From Clostridium sp. JN-1 (lineage in GTDB: Bacteria; Bacillota; Clostridia; Clostridiales; Clostridiaceae), in the NCBI RefSeq assembly GCF_003718715.1, contig NZ_CP033465.1, positions 2,604,001 through 2,668,000 on the forward strand: a DNA stretch of 64,000 bases, given 5' to 3'. Below the pieces are notes generated by a model, which did no database searches, was not told the DNA's origin, and saw nothing but the letters and a program-made list of their open reading frames with translations. The position numbers and the translations under genes were made by a program. Shown here piece by piece: positions 36,803 to 46,638 of the stretch; the first letter of the stretch is position 1, and the number at the start of each line of letters is the position of its first letter.

Positions 36803-37693
36803 TTACTTTGATATATTCGTACCTAAAATCTCAAATCCTTCTTTTATACATTCTATAACAAGTGGGAAATCCGGTCCTTTTTCTCCATCTATATCCGTAA
36901 CAATATCTTCATGGCATTCTATTTCTAATTTATTTGTTTTAAAGTATACCAATCCTGCTGCATCTTCAAGGTGCTCACCTTTTAACATTTTTATAAATAA
37001 GCTTATAATATCTTTCATCATGCCGCCTCGTACTATAAGTACATCTAACAGTCCATCATCTGCTTCTGCCTTATAGGCAAGCCTTAAGTTTCCTGCAGTC
37101 TGTCCATTAAATACTAACATCAAATACATATAGCCATCAAATACTTGTTCTTTAGACGTAACCTTTACCTTGAGTTTTCTTAAGTTAGGCAGCTGCTCTA
37201 TTCCCTTTACGTAATAAGCAAGTTTTCCCATAGTGTTTTTTAAATTCACATCTGTTTTCTGGGACACATCTGTGAATAACCCTGTGCTGGCTACGTTTAT
37301 AAAATATTTATCGTTTATCTTACCTAAATCTAACTTTTTAGGTTTACTATTTAATATTCCCTCACAAGCAGCTTCAACATCTTGAGGCATACCAATAAAC
37401 TTTGCAAAGTCATTAGCAGTACCAACAGGAAGTATAGCTATAGGTAAATTTATATTCAGTTTTTTCATGCAATTTACAGCATTATCTATAGTTCCATCTC
37501 CACCTGCAACTAATATGTACTCATAAGTATCATCTATATCATCAAATGCATTACTCATTTCATATTCAAAACTAATCCTATATGGCACAACTTCATATCC
37601 ATATTTTTGATTAACTTTTATAACTTTATCAATATCTGAAATTATGGTACTTTCACCGCAGTATGGATTATATATAAACTTAACTTTTTTCAT
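36803..37693 (-). CDS. Diacylglycerol kinase-family lipid kinase (YegS/DgkB-like)
   Basis: A 296-residue member of the DAGK catalytic family. The nucleotide-binding motif GGDGT is at residues 64-68, followed by PVGTANDFAKFIGMP and a C-terminal beta-sandwich with DIDGE. It probably phosphorylates diacylglycerol or a related lipid at the inner membrane face. The specific lipid cannot be assigned. The ATG has GAGGAG upstream. Confidence 0.88.
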   Translation of the reverse strand: MKKVKFIYNPYCGESTIISDIDKVIKVNQKYGYEVVPYRISFEYEMSNAFDDIDDTYEYILVAGGDGTIDNAVNCMKKLNINLPIAILPVGTANDFAKFIGMPQDVEAACEGILNSKPKKLDLGKINDKYFINVASTGLFTDVSQKTDVNLKNTMGKLAYYVKGIEQLPNLRKLKVKVTSKEQVFDGYMYLMLVFNGQTAGNLRLAYKAEADDGLLDVLIVRGGMMKDIISLFIKMLKGEHLEDAAGLVYFKTNKLEIECHEDIVTDIDGEKGPDFPLVIECIKEGFEILGTNISK

Positions 37694-37768
37694 ATGAAAC
37701 TCCTCTGTTTTTAATAAAATTTACTTTATTGTAAATTTAACTACTATATTATATCATCTTATATAATA

Positions 37769-37801
37769 AGTCCACAAGAATTTATTTATGTTCTTGTGGA
37801 T
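37769..37801 (-). terminator. Terminator of the CBS protein gene
   Basis: Perfect 10-bp stem TCCACAAGAA/TTCTTGTGGA with a 10-base loop; CTTATTATAT follows on the minus strand. The T-run is weak. Confidence 0.6.
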
Positions 37802-37825
37802 TTATTTACAAATTATTAAATTTTA

Positions 37826-38254
37826 CTACATTTCTGGAGTACTTGGTTCAGAAATATTGTTTAAAGCTCCCTCAGCTTCATTTTGAAGGTTTGGTTCTAC
37901 AGCTACATCACCAAGTGCAACAATCCCAACAAGATTCTTGTTTTCAACTATAGGAAGTCTTCTTATCTGTCTTTCGCTCATGATTCTTGTAGCTTCTTTT
38001 ACATCCATTTCAGGAGTTCCAATCACAGGGTTTGTTGACATAATGTCTCTAACGGTTTGGTTTTGCGTATCTTTACCATCAGCTGCAGACCTTATGCTTA
38101 TATCCCTGTCTGTAACGACACCTATTACTCTTCCACTATCACATACTGGAACTGAACCAACATTATTGTCCTTCATTATTTGGGCAGCTCTTTGGATAGT
38201 GTCATTAAAGTTAATACTAACAACTTCTCTCGTCATTATTTCCTTAACCTTCAT
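37826..38254 (-). CDS. Two-CBS-domain protein
   Basis: 142 residues consisting of a tandem CBS pair (about 8-60 and 72-125) with MKVKEIMTREVVSI and GVVTDRDI motifs and an acidic tail. Such stand-alone pairs bind adenine nucleotides and act as sensors, but the partner is unknown. The start is the ATG at 38254 with GAGGTG 8 bases upstream; an ATG at 38284 has no site. It resembles Bacillus YhcV. Confidence 0.88.
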   Translation of the reverse strand: MKVKEIMTREVVSINFNDTIQRAAQIMKDNNVGSVPVCDSGRVIGVVTDRDISIRSAADGKDTQNQTVRDIMSTNPVIGTPEMDVKEATRIMSERQIRRLPIVENKNLVGIVALGDVAVEPNLQNEAEGALNNISEPSTPEM

Positions 38255-38324
38255 AGTAGAACACCTCTTTTTTATTATTTTCATAACTAAAATTAGTGTT
38301 CCCTATTAGTTATTATTCATTCTT

Positions 38325-38984
38325 TCAATTGTCCTTAACGTTACTAGCTTTATATATGTAGAATGAAATTAGTGCAATAACAAGCACCATAAGTATTGGA
38401 AGTAAAAACCTTATAGAAAACGGATGCCTAATACTTTCTCCCATAAATGAGTAAGAAATCATTTCTGGAAATATTCCAATTAAAGTTCCAAAGATAAAGT
38501 CCCTATATTTCATCTTTGATAGACCTGCTGCAAAACTTAATGTATCATATGGGAATATAAAAGATAGTCTCATTATAAGCATAACTTTAAATCCATGCTT
38601 TCCAATATTTGAATCCAGCGTCAAAGCCTTACCTTTTAATAACTTATCAACAAAAGATTTACCTAAAAACCTTGATATAAAAAATCCAATAGTGCCAGAT
38701 CCAAAACACCCTACCATACTTAAAAATAGTGCCTTATATGGCCCAAATATATTTCCTGCAAGTATTGACATAATTGATGCTGGAACAACTAATACTATTG
38801 GTTTCAACGAATATGCAATAATAAATATTATTGAAGAAAACCTTCCATAACTCAAAATATAGTTTCTTATTTTATATACATTTAAGTTTGTAATCATATG
38901 TCTGTGACTTATTATAAAAAACACTGCCGTCATTAGAAAAAGAGCTGTAATTAAACACTTTAATATCCTCTTATTATTTTTCAT
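38325..38984 (-). CDS. VTT-domain (TVP38/TMEM64, DedA-like) membrane protein
   Basis: 219 residues with about five to six TM helices. The VTT core includes GNIFGPYKALFLSMVGCFGSG and GRFLGK-like segments, and FPYDTLSFAAGLSKMKYRDF is typical of the family. Members take part in membrane lipid or ion homeostasis; the substrate here is unknown. GGAG lies rather far (about 14 bases) from the ATG. Confidence 0.85.
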   Translation of the reverse strand: MKNNKRILKCLITALFLMTAVFFIISHRHMITNLNVYKIRNYILSYGRFSSIIFIIAYSLKPIVLVVPASIMSILAGNIFGPYKALFLSMVGCFGSGTIGFFISRFLGKSFVDKLLKGKALTLDSNIGKHGFKVMLIMRLSFIFPYDTLSFAAGLSKMKYRDFIFGTLIGIFPEMISYSFMGESIRHPFSIRFLLPILMVLVIALISFYIYKASNVKDN

Positions 38985-39201
38985 ATTATACTCAACTCTC
39001 CAAATTGTATTCTTTTATAATTATAAATATGACTTTTCAAACATAAGCAAGTATTATTTTAACAAAAAATTTATAATTTTTCTATAAAAATGTGCAATCT
39101 ACACTTAAATATTTTTGTTAAATGAGTTATAATAGTCATAATATGATTTAGTTGTTTGTATTTATATTAGTTTTTATTACTATATTTTAGGAGTGATTAT
39201 A

Positions 39202-39747
39202 ATGGTTAAAATGGCTAGAAGTGCTGTACCTAATATATTTACGTTTGCTAATTTAGGCTGTGGTGTATTGTCATTAATGATGACTTTTCAGGAAAACTTT
39301 AAACTAGCAGCTATTTTTATAATACTTGCATGTTTAGCAGACAGATATGATGGTAGAGTGGCAAGATTCTTAAAAGTCGATAGTCCTATAGGAAAGGAAT
39401 TAGATTCACTTGCTGATTTGGTTTCTTTTGGGGTAGCTCCTTCGATACTTGCATTCAATATTTTTGGTTTTTCGAACCTTGGATTTGCAGGTTATTTGAT
39501 AGCTTTGTTATTACCTATATCAGGAGCATACAGACTTGCAAGATTTAATGTTACAGAATTTGATGGAGAATTTTTTGGTATTCCTATAACTTTTGCAGGT
39601 ATGTTTATGGCTGTATATTGTTTGATATCAGCATTTTATTCAACACCAAATTATATTGCACCATCAGGAATCAGCATAATTACAATTTTGATAATGGCAT
39701 CTTTGTCTTATCTTATGGTTTCAAAACATAGGGTTAAGAAATTTTAG
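39202..39747 (+). CDS. pssA: CDP-diacylglycerol-serine O-phosphatidyltransferase
   Basis: An 181-residue CDP-alcohol phosphotransferase with about five TM helices. The full signature D-X2-D-G-X2-A-R-X8-G-X3-D-X3-D is present (Asp47, Asp50, Gly51, Ala54, Arg55, Gly64, Asp68, Asp72). It makes phosphatidylserine, the precursor of phosphatidylethanolamine. The ATG at 39202 has AGGAG 8 bases upstream; a GTG at 39193 overlaps this site. No psd gene is adjacent. Confidence 0.92.
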   Translation: MVKMARSAVPNIFTFANLGCGVLSLMMTFQENFKLAAIFIILACLADRYDGRVARFLKVDSPIGKELDSLADLVSFGVAPSILAFNIFGFSNLGFAGYLIALLLPISGAYRLARFNVTEFDGEFFGIPITFAGMFMAVYCLISAFYSTPNYIAPSGISIITILIMASLSYLMVSKHRVKKF

Positions 39748-39766
39748 TTAATCAATTATATATTAT

Positions 39767-39806
39767 GATTAAGAGCTTTTGCGTAAGTGCAGGAGCTCTT
39801 AATTTT
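39767..39806. terminator. Terminator after pssA
   Basis: Stem ATTAAGAGCT/AGCTCTTAAT with about a 14-base loop followed by TTTTTT on the plus strand. It lies between convergent genes and may serve both. Confidence 0.75.
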
Positions 39807-40199
39807 TTAACTGCTGCTGCCTTCTTTTTTTTCATTATTACCTTCAGGTTTATTGTTAACTTGATTCTTAAGTTGAAGTTCCTCATTTATTTCTGTAAGC
39901 ACATATGCTTCGATTACCTTATTATTTAAAAACTTACATTTCAACTCACAATAATCGAAATAAGCGCAGCTTGACTTATCTAAAGATTTCATTACTTTAT
40001 CTATGATATTACCTAAATCAACAGCTCTATCAATAGCGTCCCTGATTTGATTTTTACGTGCTAATCCTATACTGTTTAATTCTCCTGCCCCACCAATTAA
40101 TAATCTATATGAATTGGTTAATTTATTTAATATATCTACTAAATTGCATATATCTGTGCAATAATCTTCCATGATTTTTCTATCAGACAATATTATCAT
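39807..40199 (-). CDS. Small hypothetical helical protein
   Basis: About 130 residues, not recognised. The body is helical with the Cys-containing segment CAYFDYCELKC and a polar tail rich in Asn, Glu and Ser. The start is uncertain. The ATG at 40199 overlaps AAGGATG, and a TTG at 40190 with AAGG 8 bases upstream is an alternative. An upstream extension to 40262 is possible but has no ribosome binding site. It is convergent with pssA and lies next to a palindromic repeat. Confidence 0.55.
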   Translation of the reverse strand: MIILSDRKIMEDYCTDICNLVDILNKLTNSYRLLIGGAGELNSIGLARKNQIRDAIDRAVDLGNIIDKVMKSLDKSSCAYFDYCELKCKFLNNKVIEAYVLTEINEELQLKNQVNNKPEGNNEKKEGSSS

Positions 40200-40289
40200 C
40201 CTTACTAAATTTAATATCAATACTAATATACTATCGATATTAAAATTTAATTCAAAATACATTTTTAATTAAATTTTCTTAACAAAAAA

Positions 40290-40387
40290 GGGGCTGTCGC
40301 ACTAAGAGTAATTTATACAATATGTTGTACTGATTTTTAATTTGCAAAACAACATATTGTATGTAAATTACTTAATGCAACAGTCCC
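40290..40387. repeat. Short palindromic element (MITE-like), about 98 bp
   Basis: Imperfect inverted repeat with arms of about 40 bases: ends GGGGCTGTCGCACTAAG and, as complement, GGGACTGTTGCATTAAG. Inside, the arms share TACAATATGTTGT and its complement, around an 18-base loop. No ORF fits inside. Ends of this form resemble termini of small transposable elements. It also forms a hairpin between the kinase gene and the small gene at 39807. Confidence 0.65.
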
Positions 40388-40389
40388 TT

Positions 40390-42051
40390 TTAATATTTGT
40401 AAAAACAACTGCCTCCTACAAATTCTCTGAGTATTGAATTATCAGGTACAAGATTTACGTCAACATCTTTAAAGAAATGCAAAAAACTCTTAAGTCTTAA
40501 CATTTCATAATAAACAGGACTTTCAGGAGTTATTTTTTCAAGTTCTTTTAATGCATATTTCTTAAGAACACATAACTCATATACCAAAGTTGAATTAAAC
40601 ATTACATCTGCATTTTCTTGAAATACAAATATGTTTTTTTCTTCTCCCCTTTTTATGGAAGGCCACATTTTTAAAGTGTCTTCTGCACCATATCCCCTAA
40701 ATAGAGAATCCCTAACTATTCTTCTTAGAATTCTTACATCTGTAGTAGCTATTCTGTTATGATCATCTATATTAAGCTGTGTGAGTGCACTTATATATAT
40801 TTTAAACTTATTTTTATATGGTATGGATGAAGTAAGCATTTCATTTAAACCATGTATACCTTCAATTATTATCAAGCCATTTGAAGGAAGTTTTATTTTA
40901 TTTCCTCTCCATTCCCTGCATCCAGTTTTAAAATTGAAAAATGGCAGTCCCACTTCTTTTCCGCTTAAAATATCTTGTAAGTTTGAGTTAAATAGATTGA
41001 GATCAAGAGCATATATTGATTCAAAATCATATTCTCCATTTTCGTCCCTAGGTGTATGTTCTCTATCTACAAAATAATCATCTAAAGAAATCGGAATTGG
41101 TACCAATCCATTAACTCTAAGCTGAATACCTAATCTTCTTGCAAATGTTGTTTTACCTGAAGAAGATGGCCCTGCTATTAAAACTATTTTTACATCTTTC
41201 CTCTTGTTTATTTCATCTGCTATATATGCAATTTTCTTCTCATGAAGTGCTTCAGCTACTCTTATCATATATCCAATGTCTCCACTTACTACTTTGTCAT
41301 TTAATGAACCAACATCTCCAACACCCAGTATGTTTCCCCATTGTTCCGTTTCATAAAATATCTTACTTAGTTTTCTCTGTTCAACAAACTTAGGCAGTTT
41401 AAGTGGATCTGCCTTTGCAGGATACCTTAAAATAAAACCTGGTTCATAATAAAGTAAATCAAATGCTTTTATAGCTCCTGTTGAATATGCCATAGAGCCA
41501 TAAAAATAATCATATCTCCCATCTAGTTCGTAAAGTTTAAGTTTATCCGAAGATACATGTTTTAAAAGCCTTAACTTATCATACATTTTGTAATTTTCAA
41601 AAATTTTTACAGCTTCTTTTTTATCAAATGACATCTTCCTTATAGTTATGTCCTTTTTTATTATTTCGTCCATTCTAAGCTTTATTTTCTTTACATCATC
41701 CTCATTTAGCGGAATCTTTTTATGGATTTCTCCAAATAAAGCTTTTTCAATAGAGTGTTCTATTGTAATCTTTGCATCTGGGAATAAATCAATTACAGAT
41801 TTTATAAGTATAAATTGTAAAGTTCTTATATATGCCTTATTGGCTAAACTATTTGTTATATCCACAGGTTCCACGGTACAATCCTCATAAATATGAGTTG
41901 TAAGCTCGCTGTACTTTCCATCAATCTTTGAAAGAACTATAGGAATATCACTTTTAAAACTTTGCTTTATTATACTATAAGCATCTATTCCCTCTTCAAC
42001 TATTAATTTTTTATTGCTCACGTTAACCCTAATTTTAGACACAAAATCCAT
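40390..42051 (-). CDS. Uridine kinase-like protein with N-terminal TGS/ThrRS-like domains
   Basis: A 553-residue protein. The N-terminus (about 1-65) is TGS-like, followed by a region similar to the editing-associated second domain of threonyl-tRNA synthetase (about 70-210). A uridine kinase/PRK-type domain (about 285-490) has P-loop GPSSSGKTT at 294-302 and DDYFVDREHTPRDENGEYDF. This fusion is known in Firmicutes as a nucleoside kinase family. The physiological substrate is not defined by sequence. Confidence 0.85.
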   Translation of the reverse strand: MDFVSKIRVNVSNKKLIVEEGIDAYSIIKQSFKSDIPIVLSKIDGKYSELTTHIYEDCTVEPVDITNSLANKAYIRTLQFILIKSVIDLFPDAKITIEHSIEKALFGEIHKKIPLNEDDVKKIKLRMDEIIKKDITIRKMSFDKKEAVKIFENYKMYDKLRLLKHVSSDKLKLYELDGRYDYFYGSMAYSTGAIKAFDLLYYEPGFILRYPAKADPLKLPKFVEQRKLSKIFYETEQWGNILGVGDVGSLNDKVVSGDIGYMIRVAEALHEKKIAYIADEINKRKDVKIVLIAGPSSSGKTTFARRLGIQLRVNGLVPIPISLDDYFVDREHTPRDENGEYDFESIYALDLNLFNSNLQDILSGKEVGLPFFNFKTGCREWRGNKIKLPSNGLIIIEGIHGLNEMLTSSIPYKNKFKIYISALTQLNIDDHNRIATTDVRILRRIVRDSLFRGYGAEDTLKMWPSIKRGEEKNIFVFQENADVMFNSTLVYELCVLKKYALKELEKITPESPVYYEMLRLKSFLHFFKDVDVNLVPDNSILREFVGGSCFYKY

Positions 42052-42229
42052 CCCCTTAAATTTTCTGCTGTATTATCATTATACTTTACTTTTATTAAAA
42101 TGTTCAAACTTCAACCTATAATTTACGAATCTTTGCAGAAACTAAAAATAATAGATAATTTTTAATTATAGTATACTTTGGCTATAAGTTTACAAATAAT
42201 AACTTTAATCTCAAAGGTAGGTGATTTTT

Positions 42230-42916
42230 TTGTTTATAGTGCTTATTAGAACTATAATTTTATATCTTGTAGTTGTTATATCAATGCGACTTATGGGTAA
42301 AAAGCAGATAGGTCAATTGCAGCCATTTGAACTTGCAATAGCAATAATGATATCTGAACTTGCTTCACTGCCTATGCAGGACACCAGACTTCCACTTATG
42401 CATGGAATTATTCCTATAATAACGCTTCTAATACTGCAGATTACAGTTTCCATACTTGAACTCAAGAGTGAAAAAATGAGACTCTGGTTTAATGGAAAAC
42501 CAAGTATACTTATAAAAAATGGCAAGATAGATATAAAAGAATTAAATTATCAAAAAGTTAATATAAACGATTTAATAGAAGAATTGAGATTAAAGAATAT
42601 TTATAATTTGGAAGATATAGAATATGCAATATTAGAAACAAGCGGTCAGCTTTCTATCATTCCTAAAACTGAGCTCTCTGGTGTTACAAAGCAGGATTTA
42701 AAAATAAAAGCTGTCCAAGAAACCCTCCCAATAACTTTAATTTTAGATGGTAAAATAAATACTAGTAACTTAAAACTTGCAAATAAAACTGAAAAGTGGC
42801 TTAACTCTCAATTGAAATCAAATAAAGTAAACTCCTATAAAGATGTGTTTATAGCACTCATTGACTCAAAAGGTGAATTTTATTACCAAGTAAAGGATAA
42901 TATAAAAAATAAGTAA
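42230..42916 (+). CDS. DUF421 membrane protein (YetF-like)
   Basis: About 229 residues: three TM helices in the first 90 residues, with MRLMGKKQIGQLQPFELA typical of DUF421, then two cytosolic alpha/beta subdomains. Family members associate with spores or the envelope, but the function is not established. I favour the TTG at 42230, preceded by AGGTAGGTG and giving the family-typical start MFIV; a GTG at 42221 overlaps this site. The next gene, DUF4363, is 42 bases downstream, so the two form an operon. Confidence 0.85.
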   Translation: MFIVLIRTIILYLVVVISMRLMGKKQIGQLQPFELAIAIMISELASLPMQDTRLPLMHGIIPIITLLILQITVSILELKSEKMRLWFNGKPSILIKNGKIDIKELNYQKVNINDLIEELRLKNIYNLEDIEYAILETSGQLSIIPKTELSGVTKQDLKIKAVQETLPITLILDGKINTSNLKLANKTEKWLNSQLKSNKVNSYKDVFIALIDSKGEFYYQVKDNIKNK

Positions 42917-42957
42917 TTACCTGCAAGTAATTTATTAGCAAAATGGAGAGTGATTTA

Positions 42958-43338
42958 ATGAGAAATGTTATTATATCCTTTACACTTTTTATATGTATGC
43001 TAATCTTAAACATGTTTTCTGTCATGTATCTCAATAAAGTATGTAACGAACTTCAATCTTTAAATAGTACTATAGAAAGTCAAATTAATAGTGGTTCGTT
43101 TGACAATGCATATAATACTTCTATTGAATTTTTAAATAAGTGGGATAAGTATTCAAATACTATATCTATATTTGTTGATCATGCTGAAATAGATAATATA
43201 AACAATGAACTATGGAAATTAACACAATACACAAAGTGCAAAAACAAAGATGAATCTCTTGCTTCAGCACATGTACTCAAGTTTTTCTTGGAGCATATAG
43301 CTGATATGGAGAAGGTAAATGTACAAAATATATTTTAA
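42958..43338 (+). CDS. DUF4363 protein
   Basis: 126 residues with one N-terminal TM helix (about 4-24) and a helical extracytoplasmic domain. DUF4363 proteins commonly pair with DUF421 proteins in clostridia, and the arrangement here matches. No function is established. The ATG at 42958 has TGGAGAG 8 bases upstream; an ATG at 42943 overlaps it. Confidence 0.82.
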   Translation: MRNVIISFTLFICMLILNMFSVMYLNKVCNELQSLNSTIESQINSGSFDNAYNTSIEFLNKWDKYSNTISIFVDHAEIDNINNELWKLTQYTKCKNKDESLASAHVLKFFLEHIADMEKVNVQNIF

Positions 43339-43522
43339 AATATATATAAATTGATTTATAATTAATAAAGAAGTGGAAAATATTCGCTTGATGGATTATA
43401 ATATTTAGGGTAAATCATTTTAAGTCCCTATGGGACATAGAATGCCCATTTTGATATTATCATTACTCATAGATATTTATATCTATAAATATAAAATTTT
43501 ATTTCGGAAGGTGGAATATAAA

Positions 43523-44443
43523 ATGGCATTAGTTACTACTAAAGATATGTTTAAAAAAGCATATGAAGGACATTATGCAATAGGAGCTTTTAACATCAAC
43601 AACATGGAAATAATTCAAGGTGTTGTAAATGGAGCAAAAGCTGAGAAGTCTCCAGTTATATTACAAGTTTCATCTGGAGCATTAAAATATGCTGGACCAA
43701 AATACTTAAAAGCTATGGTTGATGCAGCAATAGCAGACACTGGAATAGATCTTGCACTTCATCTAGATCACGGTCCTGATTTTGAAACTGTAAAACTTGC
43801 TATAGAAACTGGTTTTACTTCTGTAATGTTCGATGGCTCTCATTTTCCATATGAAGAAAATGTAGCTAAGACTAAAGAAGTTGTAGAATATGCTCATGCT
43901 CGTGGAGTTGTTGTTGAAGCTGAGCTTGGAGTTTTAGCTGGAGTAGAAGATGATGTTAAGAGTGATGTTCACATTTATACAGATCCAGACCAAGCTAAAG
44001 ACTTCGTAGAAAGAACTGGCGTTGATTCATTAGCTATAGCTATAGGAACAAGCCACGGTGCATATAAATTTGCTGGAGAAGCAAAATTAAGATTTGATAT
44101 ACTTGAAGAAGTTCAAAATAAGCTGCCTAATTTGCCAATAGTTCTTCACGGTGCATCTTCAGTAGATCCAGAATCTGTTGAAACTTGTAACAAATATGGT
44201 GGAAATATTGCAGGAGCTAAAGGAATTCCAACTGAAATGCTTAGAAAAGCAGCTTCCATGGGAGTATGTAAGATAAACATGGATACCGATATAAGACTTG
44301 CAATGACAGCTTCCGTAAGAAAAGTATTTGGTGAAAAGCCAAAGGAATTTGATCCTAGAAAATACTTAGGACCTGCAAGAGAAAACATACAAAAACTAGT
44401 TCAAAATAAGATAGAAAATGTTTTAGGTTCAGCTAATACACTA
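43523..44443 (+). CDS. fba: Class II fructose-1,6-bisphosphate aldolase
   Basis: A 306-residue Zn2+-dependent aldolase of glycolysis. Asp82 and His83 lie in LALHLDHGPD, a second zinc His is in the later IGTSHGAYKF and VLHGASS segments, and INMDTDIR binds substrate phosphate. The start at ATG 43523 follows GGAAGGTGG; an ATG at 43430 lacks a site and would add a hydrophobic leader foreign to the family. It is a single-gene unit with a strong terminator. Confidence 0.94.
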
Positions 44444-44463
44444 TAGTTTAATAAATACTTACT

Positions 44464-44512
44464 CAACTTTTGCAGTTTTTTAAACTGCAAAAGTTGGGAT
44501 ACTTATTTTTAA
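44464..44512 (+). terminator. Terminator of fba
   Basis: Perfect 15-bp stem starting CAACTTTTGCAG with a 3- to 4-base loop, then TACTTATTTTT. Confidence 0.8.
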
Positions 44513-44513
44513 G

Positions 44514-45011
44514 TTATGATTTTTTTACAACATTTCGATTATACCTAAAACACAATTCTACGAACTTTTCATCTGGTACAAATCTTAATTTTATTCTCTC
44601 ATCATTTAATTTCAATATCGCTGCATAAATTTTCTCTTTTGAGGTTACAGGATAAAGATTCTTTTTTTTATGCGGTATATTTGCCAGAGCTTTTAAACTT
44701 TTACTTGATTCAGGCGATAATATTTCTATATCCTTTATATTAAATTCTATAAGTTTTTTTCTCATACTTTTACCTATTATTTTATATATTTCAACATTAC
44801 CACTGTCAAATTTATATTCATACTCCACATATAAATATCTTTTAAAATAAAATGATGCTGCAGCTGCAATTATTAAAATAACTGCTGGTACTACTTGTCC
44901 AAAGAGTAACATCCAAATTGCTAGAATTATGCCCATAACAACTATAAAGTTTATACTTCTGTATTGAACTGTTTTATATGTAGTAACAAGTTGATTATAT
45001 TTGTTGTCCAC
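44514..45011 (-). CDS. Small membrane protein, unknown function (DUF6106-like)
   Basis: 165 residues: a short N-terminal helix, two TM helices (about 20-37 and 40-57) and a cytosolic beta-rich domain of about 100 residues. The layout resembles a clostridial family of unknown function (possibly DUF6106), but I am not certain. The start is GTG at 45011 with AAAGGAGGG 6 bases upstream. It is a single gene, divergent from the CYTH gene. Confidence 0.65.
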   Translation of the reverse strand: MDNKYNQLVTTYKTVQYRSINFIVVMGIILAIWMLLFGQVVPAVILIIAAAASFYFKRYLYVEYEYKFDSGNVEIYKIIGKSMRKKLIEFNIKDIEILSPESSKSLKALANIPHKKKNLYPVTSKEKIYAAILKLNDERIKLRFVPDEKFVELCFRYNRNVVKKS

Positions 45012-45164
45012 ATATATCCCTCCTTTCCAAAATTTAAACTTTGCATTTGTAATAAATTGTTACACTTTTTTCACACACAAATTCCCATACATATATGATA
45101 TAATATTATTAATTTGTATTGCAACAATTGTTATTACTTTAGTATATTAAGAGGTGCCCTTTTT

Positions 45165-45701
45165 ATGAAAGAATTTGAAACTAGAATAATCAATATAGAT
45201 GTAAATTATATAATATCAAAATTAAAAAACGTAAATGCAGTAAAGGTAAAACAAGAAAATCAAATCAACAATATATATGATTTTAAAGATAGAAGACTTA
45301 TAAAAGATAAGGGATATGCCAGAATACGTGTAATTCAAGATATGCTTAACAGTTCTACTCATTACTTTATGACTACGAAGAAACTATTGAGTCAAGATAA
45401 GTTTAAAGTTATGGCAGAAAATGAAACGGAGATCCTGGATGCCAAAGCTGGAGAAAAAATATTTGAATCCCTTGGTCTTAAATTAGTAAATTCCATAAAA
45501 AAGTACAGAGAAAGTTATAAATATAAGAACAGCTTAATTGAAATAGACATAAATGATAAAAGTTTTTGTCCTTTTCCTTATATAGAAATTGAGACATCAG
45601 ATGAAAATGAACTCGAACAAATAGTTCTTCTTTTGGGTTATACTATGAAGGATACTACTTCTCAAACGATATATGAGATACTTGAGCAGTTAAAAAAATA
45701 G
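45165..45701 (+). CDS. CYTH-domain (triphosphate tunnel) protein
   Basis: 178 residues forming one CYTH domain. The N-terminal EFETRI stands where the family has EXEXK, with Arg replacing Lys. YARIRV, TKK and EIETSDENELEQI are the other conserved strands. Members hydrolyse triphosphates or act as class IV adenylyl cyclases, so the activity is open. The ATG at 45165 has GAGGTG 8 bases upstream; an ATG at 45114 has no site. It lies 55 bases from the DUF5685 gene. Confidence 0.82.
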   Translation: MKEFETRIINIDVNYIISKLKNVNAVKVKQENQINNIYDFKDRRLIKDKGYARIRVIQDMLNSSTHYFMTTKKLLSQDKFKVMAENETEILDAKAGEKIFESLGLKLVNSIKKYRESYKYKNSLIEIDINDKSFCPFPYIEIETSDENELEQIVLLLGYTMKDTTSQTIYEILEQLKK

Positions 45702-45756
45702 TAAATTTAAAATAATAAATTTTGATAGATAGGTAACTACGAATGGAGAATGATTC

Positions 45757-46638
45757 ATGTTTGGCTATGTTACTCCATGTAAAATGGAGTTAAAAATTAA
45801 GGATTATGAAAAATTTAAAGCTTATTACTGCGGTCTATGTAAGTCTATAAAGCTCAACATAGGTAATATACCAAGACTTTCCCTCAACTATGATATGACA
45901 TTTTTAGCTATACTGCTTGATTCCCTATATGGAGAGAGAACAATTTACCGTAAACAAGTTTGTTCATTTCACTTTTTTAAGAAGAAAATTATAGTTAATG
46001 ATAACAATTGTTTAAGATATGCAGCTTTCTGCAATGTGATTTTAGGTTACTACAAACTTTTGGATAATGTTAAAGATGATGCATCTATAAAGAGTAAAGT
46101 TTTCTGTACATTTTTTAAGAATTACAGAAAAAGTATTCCATTGAGCTTAAAAGATCATCTAAGTCATATAGAAAAGGAACTAAACAAATTAAATTTACTT
46201 GAGTCATCAAATGATGATAATAAATCCATAGATAGTATTTCTCATCCTTTTGCAGAACTTACAGGATTTATTTTATGTTCATATAAAGATGATCAAAATA
46301 AAAATGATTTATACTGGCTGGGTTATAATCTTGGAAAGTGGATTTACATAATGGACGCATGGGATGATTTAGAGAAAGATGTTAAAAATAATAAATTTAA
46401 TGCTATAAATGCTTGTTTTAATAGAGAAAATCTTGACTGTAAAACTTTTTCTAAGAATATAGAAAAACAAGTCGACTTTATTTTAGTTTCTTGTGCATCA
46501 CAATGTTTGTCAATTTTAAATAAGCTGCCTTTAAATAAAAACATAGATTTATTAAACAACATTTTGCAATTCGGATTGATGGAAAAAATGGATAAAGTAT
46601 TTAAAAGGAGTGTTTACAACAATGAAAAATCCATATGA
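45757..46638 (+). CDS. DUF5685 protein
   Basis: 293 residues, mostly helical, with N-terminal cysteines (Cys8, Cys25, Cys28 in [10 protein letters not shown]) and the acidic segment [11 protein letters not shown], which is reminiscent of an isoprenoid-synthase-like helical fold. Function is unknown. It overlaps the downstream J-protein gene by 17 bases, so the two are translationally coupled and probably work together. The ATG follows GGAGAATG. Confidence 0.75.
   Translation: MFGYVTPCKMELKIKDYEKFKAYYCGLCKSIKLNIGNIPRLSLNYDMTFLAILLDSLYGERTIYRKQVCSFHFFKKKIIVNDNNCLRYAAFCNVILGYYKLLDNVKDDASIKSKVFCTFFKNYRKSIPLSLKDHLSHIEKELNKLNLLESSNDDNKSIDSISHPFAELTGFILCSYKDDQNKNDLYWLGYNLGKWIYIMDAWDDLEKDVKNNKFNAINACFNRENLDCKTFSKNIEKQVDFILVSCASQCLSILNKLPLNKNIDLLNNILQFGLMEKMDKVFKRSVYNNEKSI

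Noticed and set aside
43430-43522. Upstream extension of fba
   Set aside because: It adds 31 residues foreign to the family, and the ATG at 43523 has GGAAGGTGG upstream.
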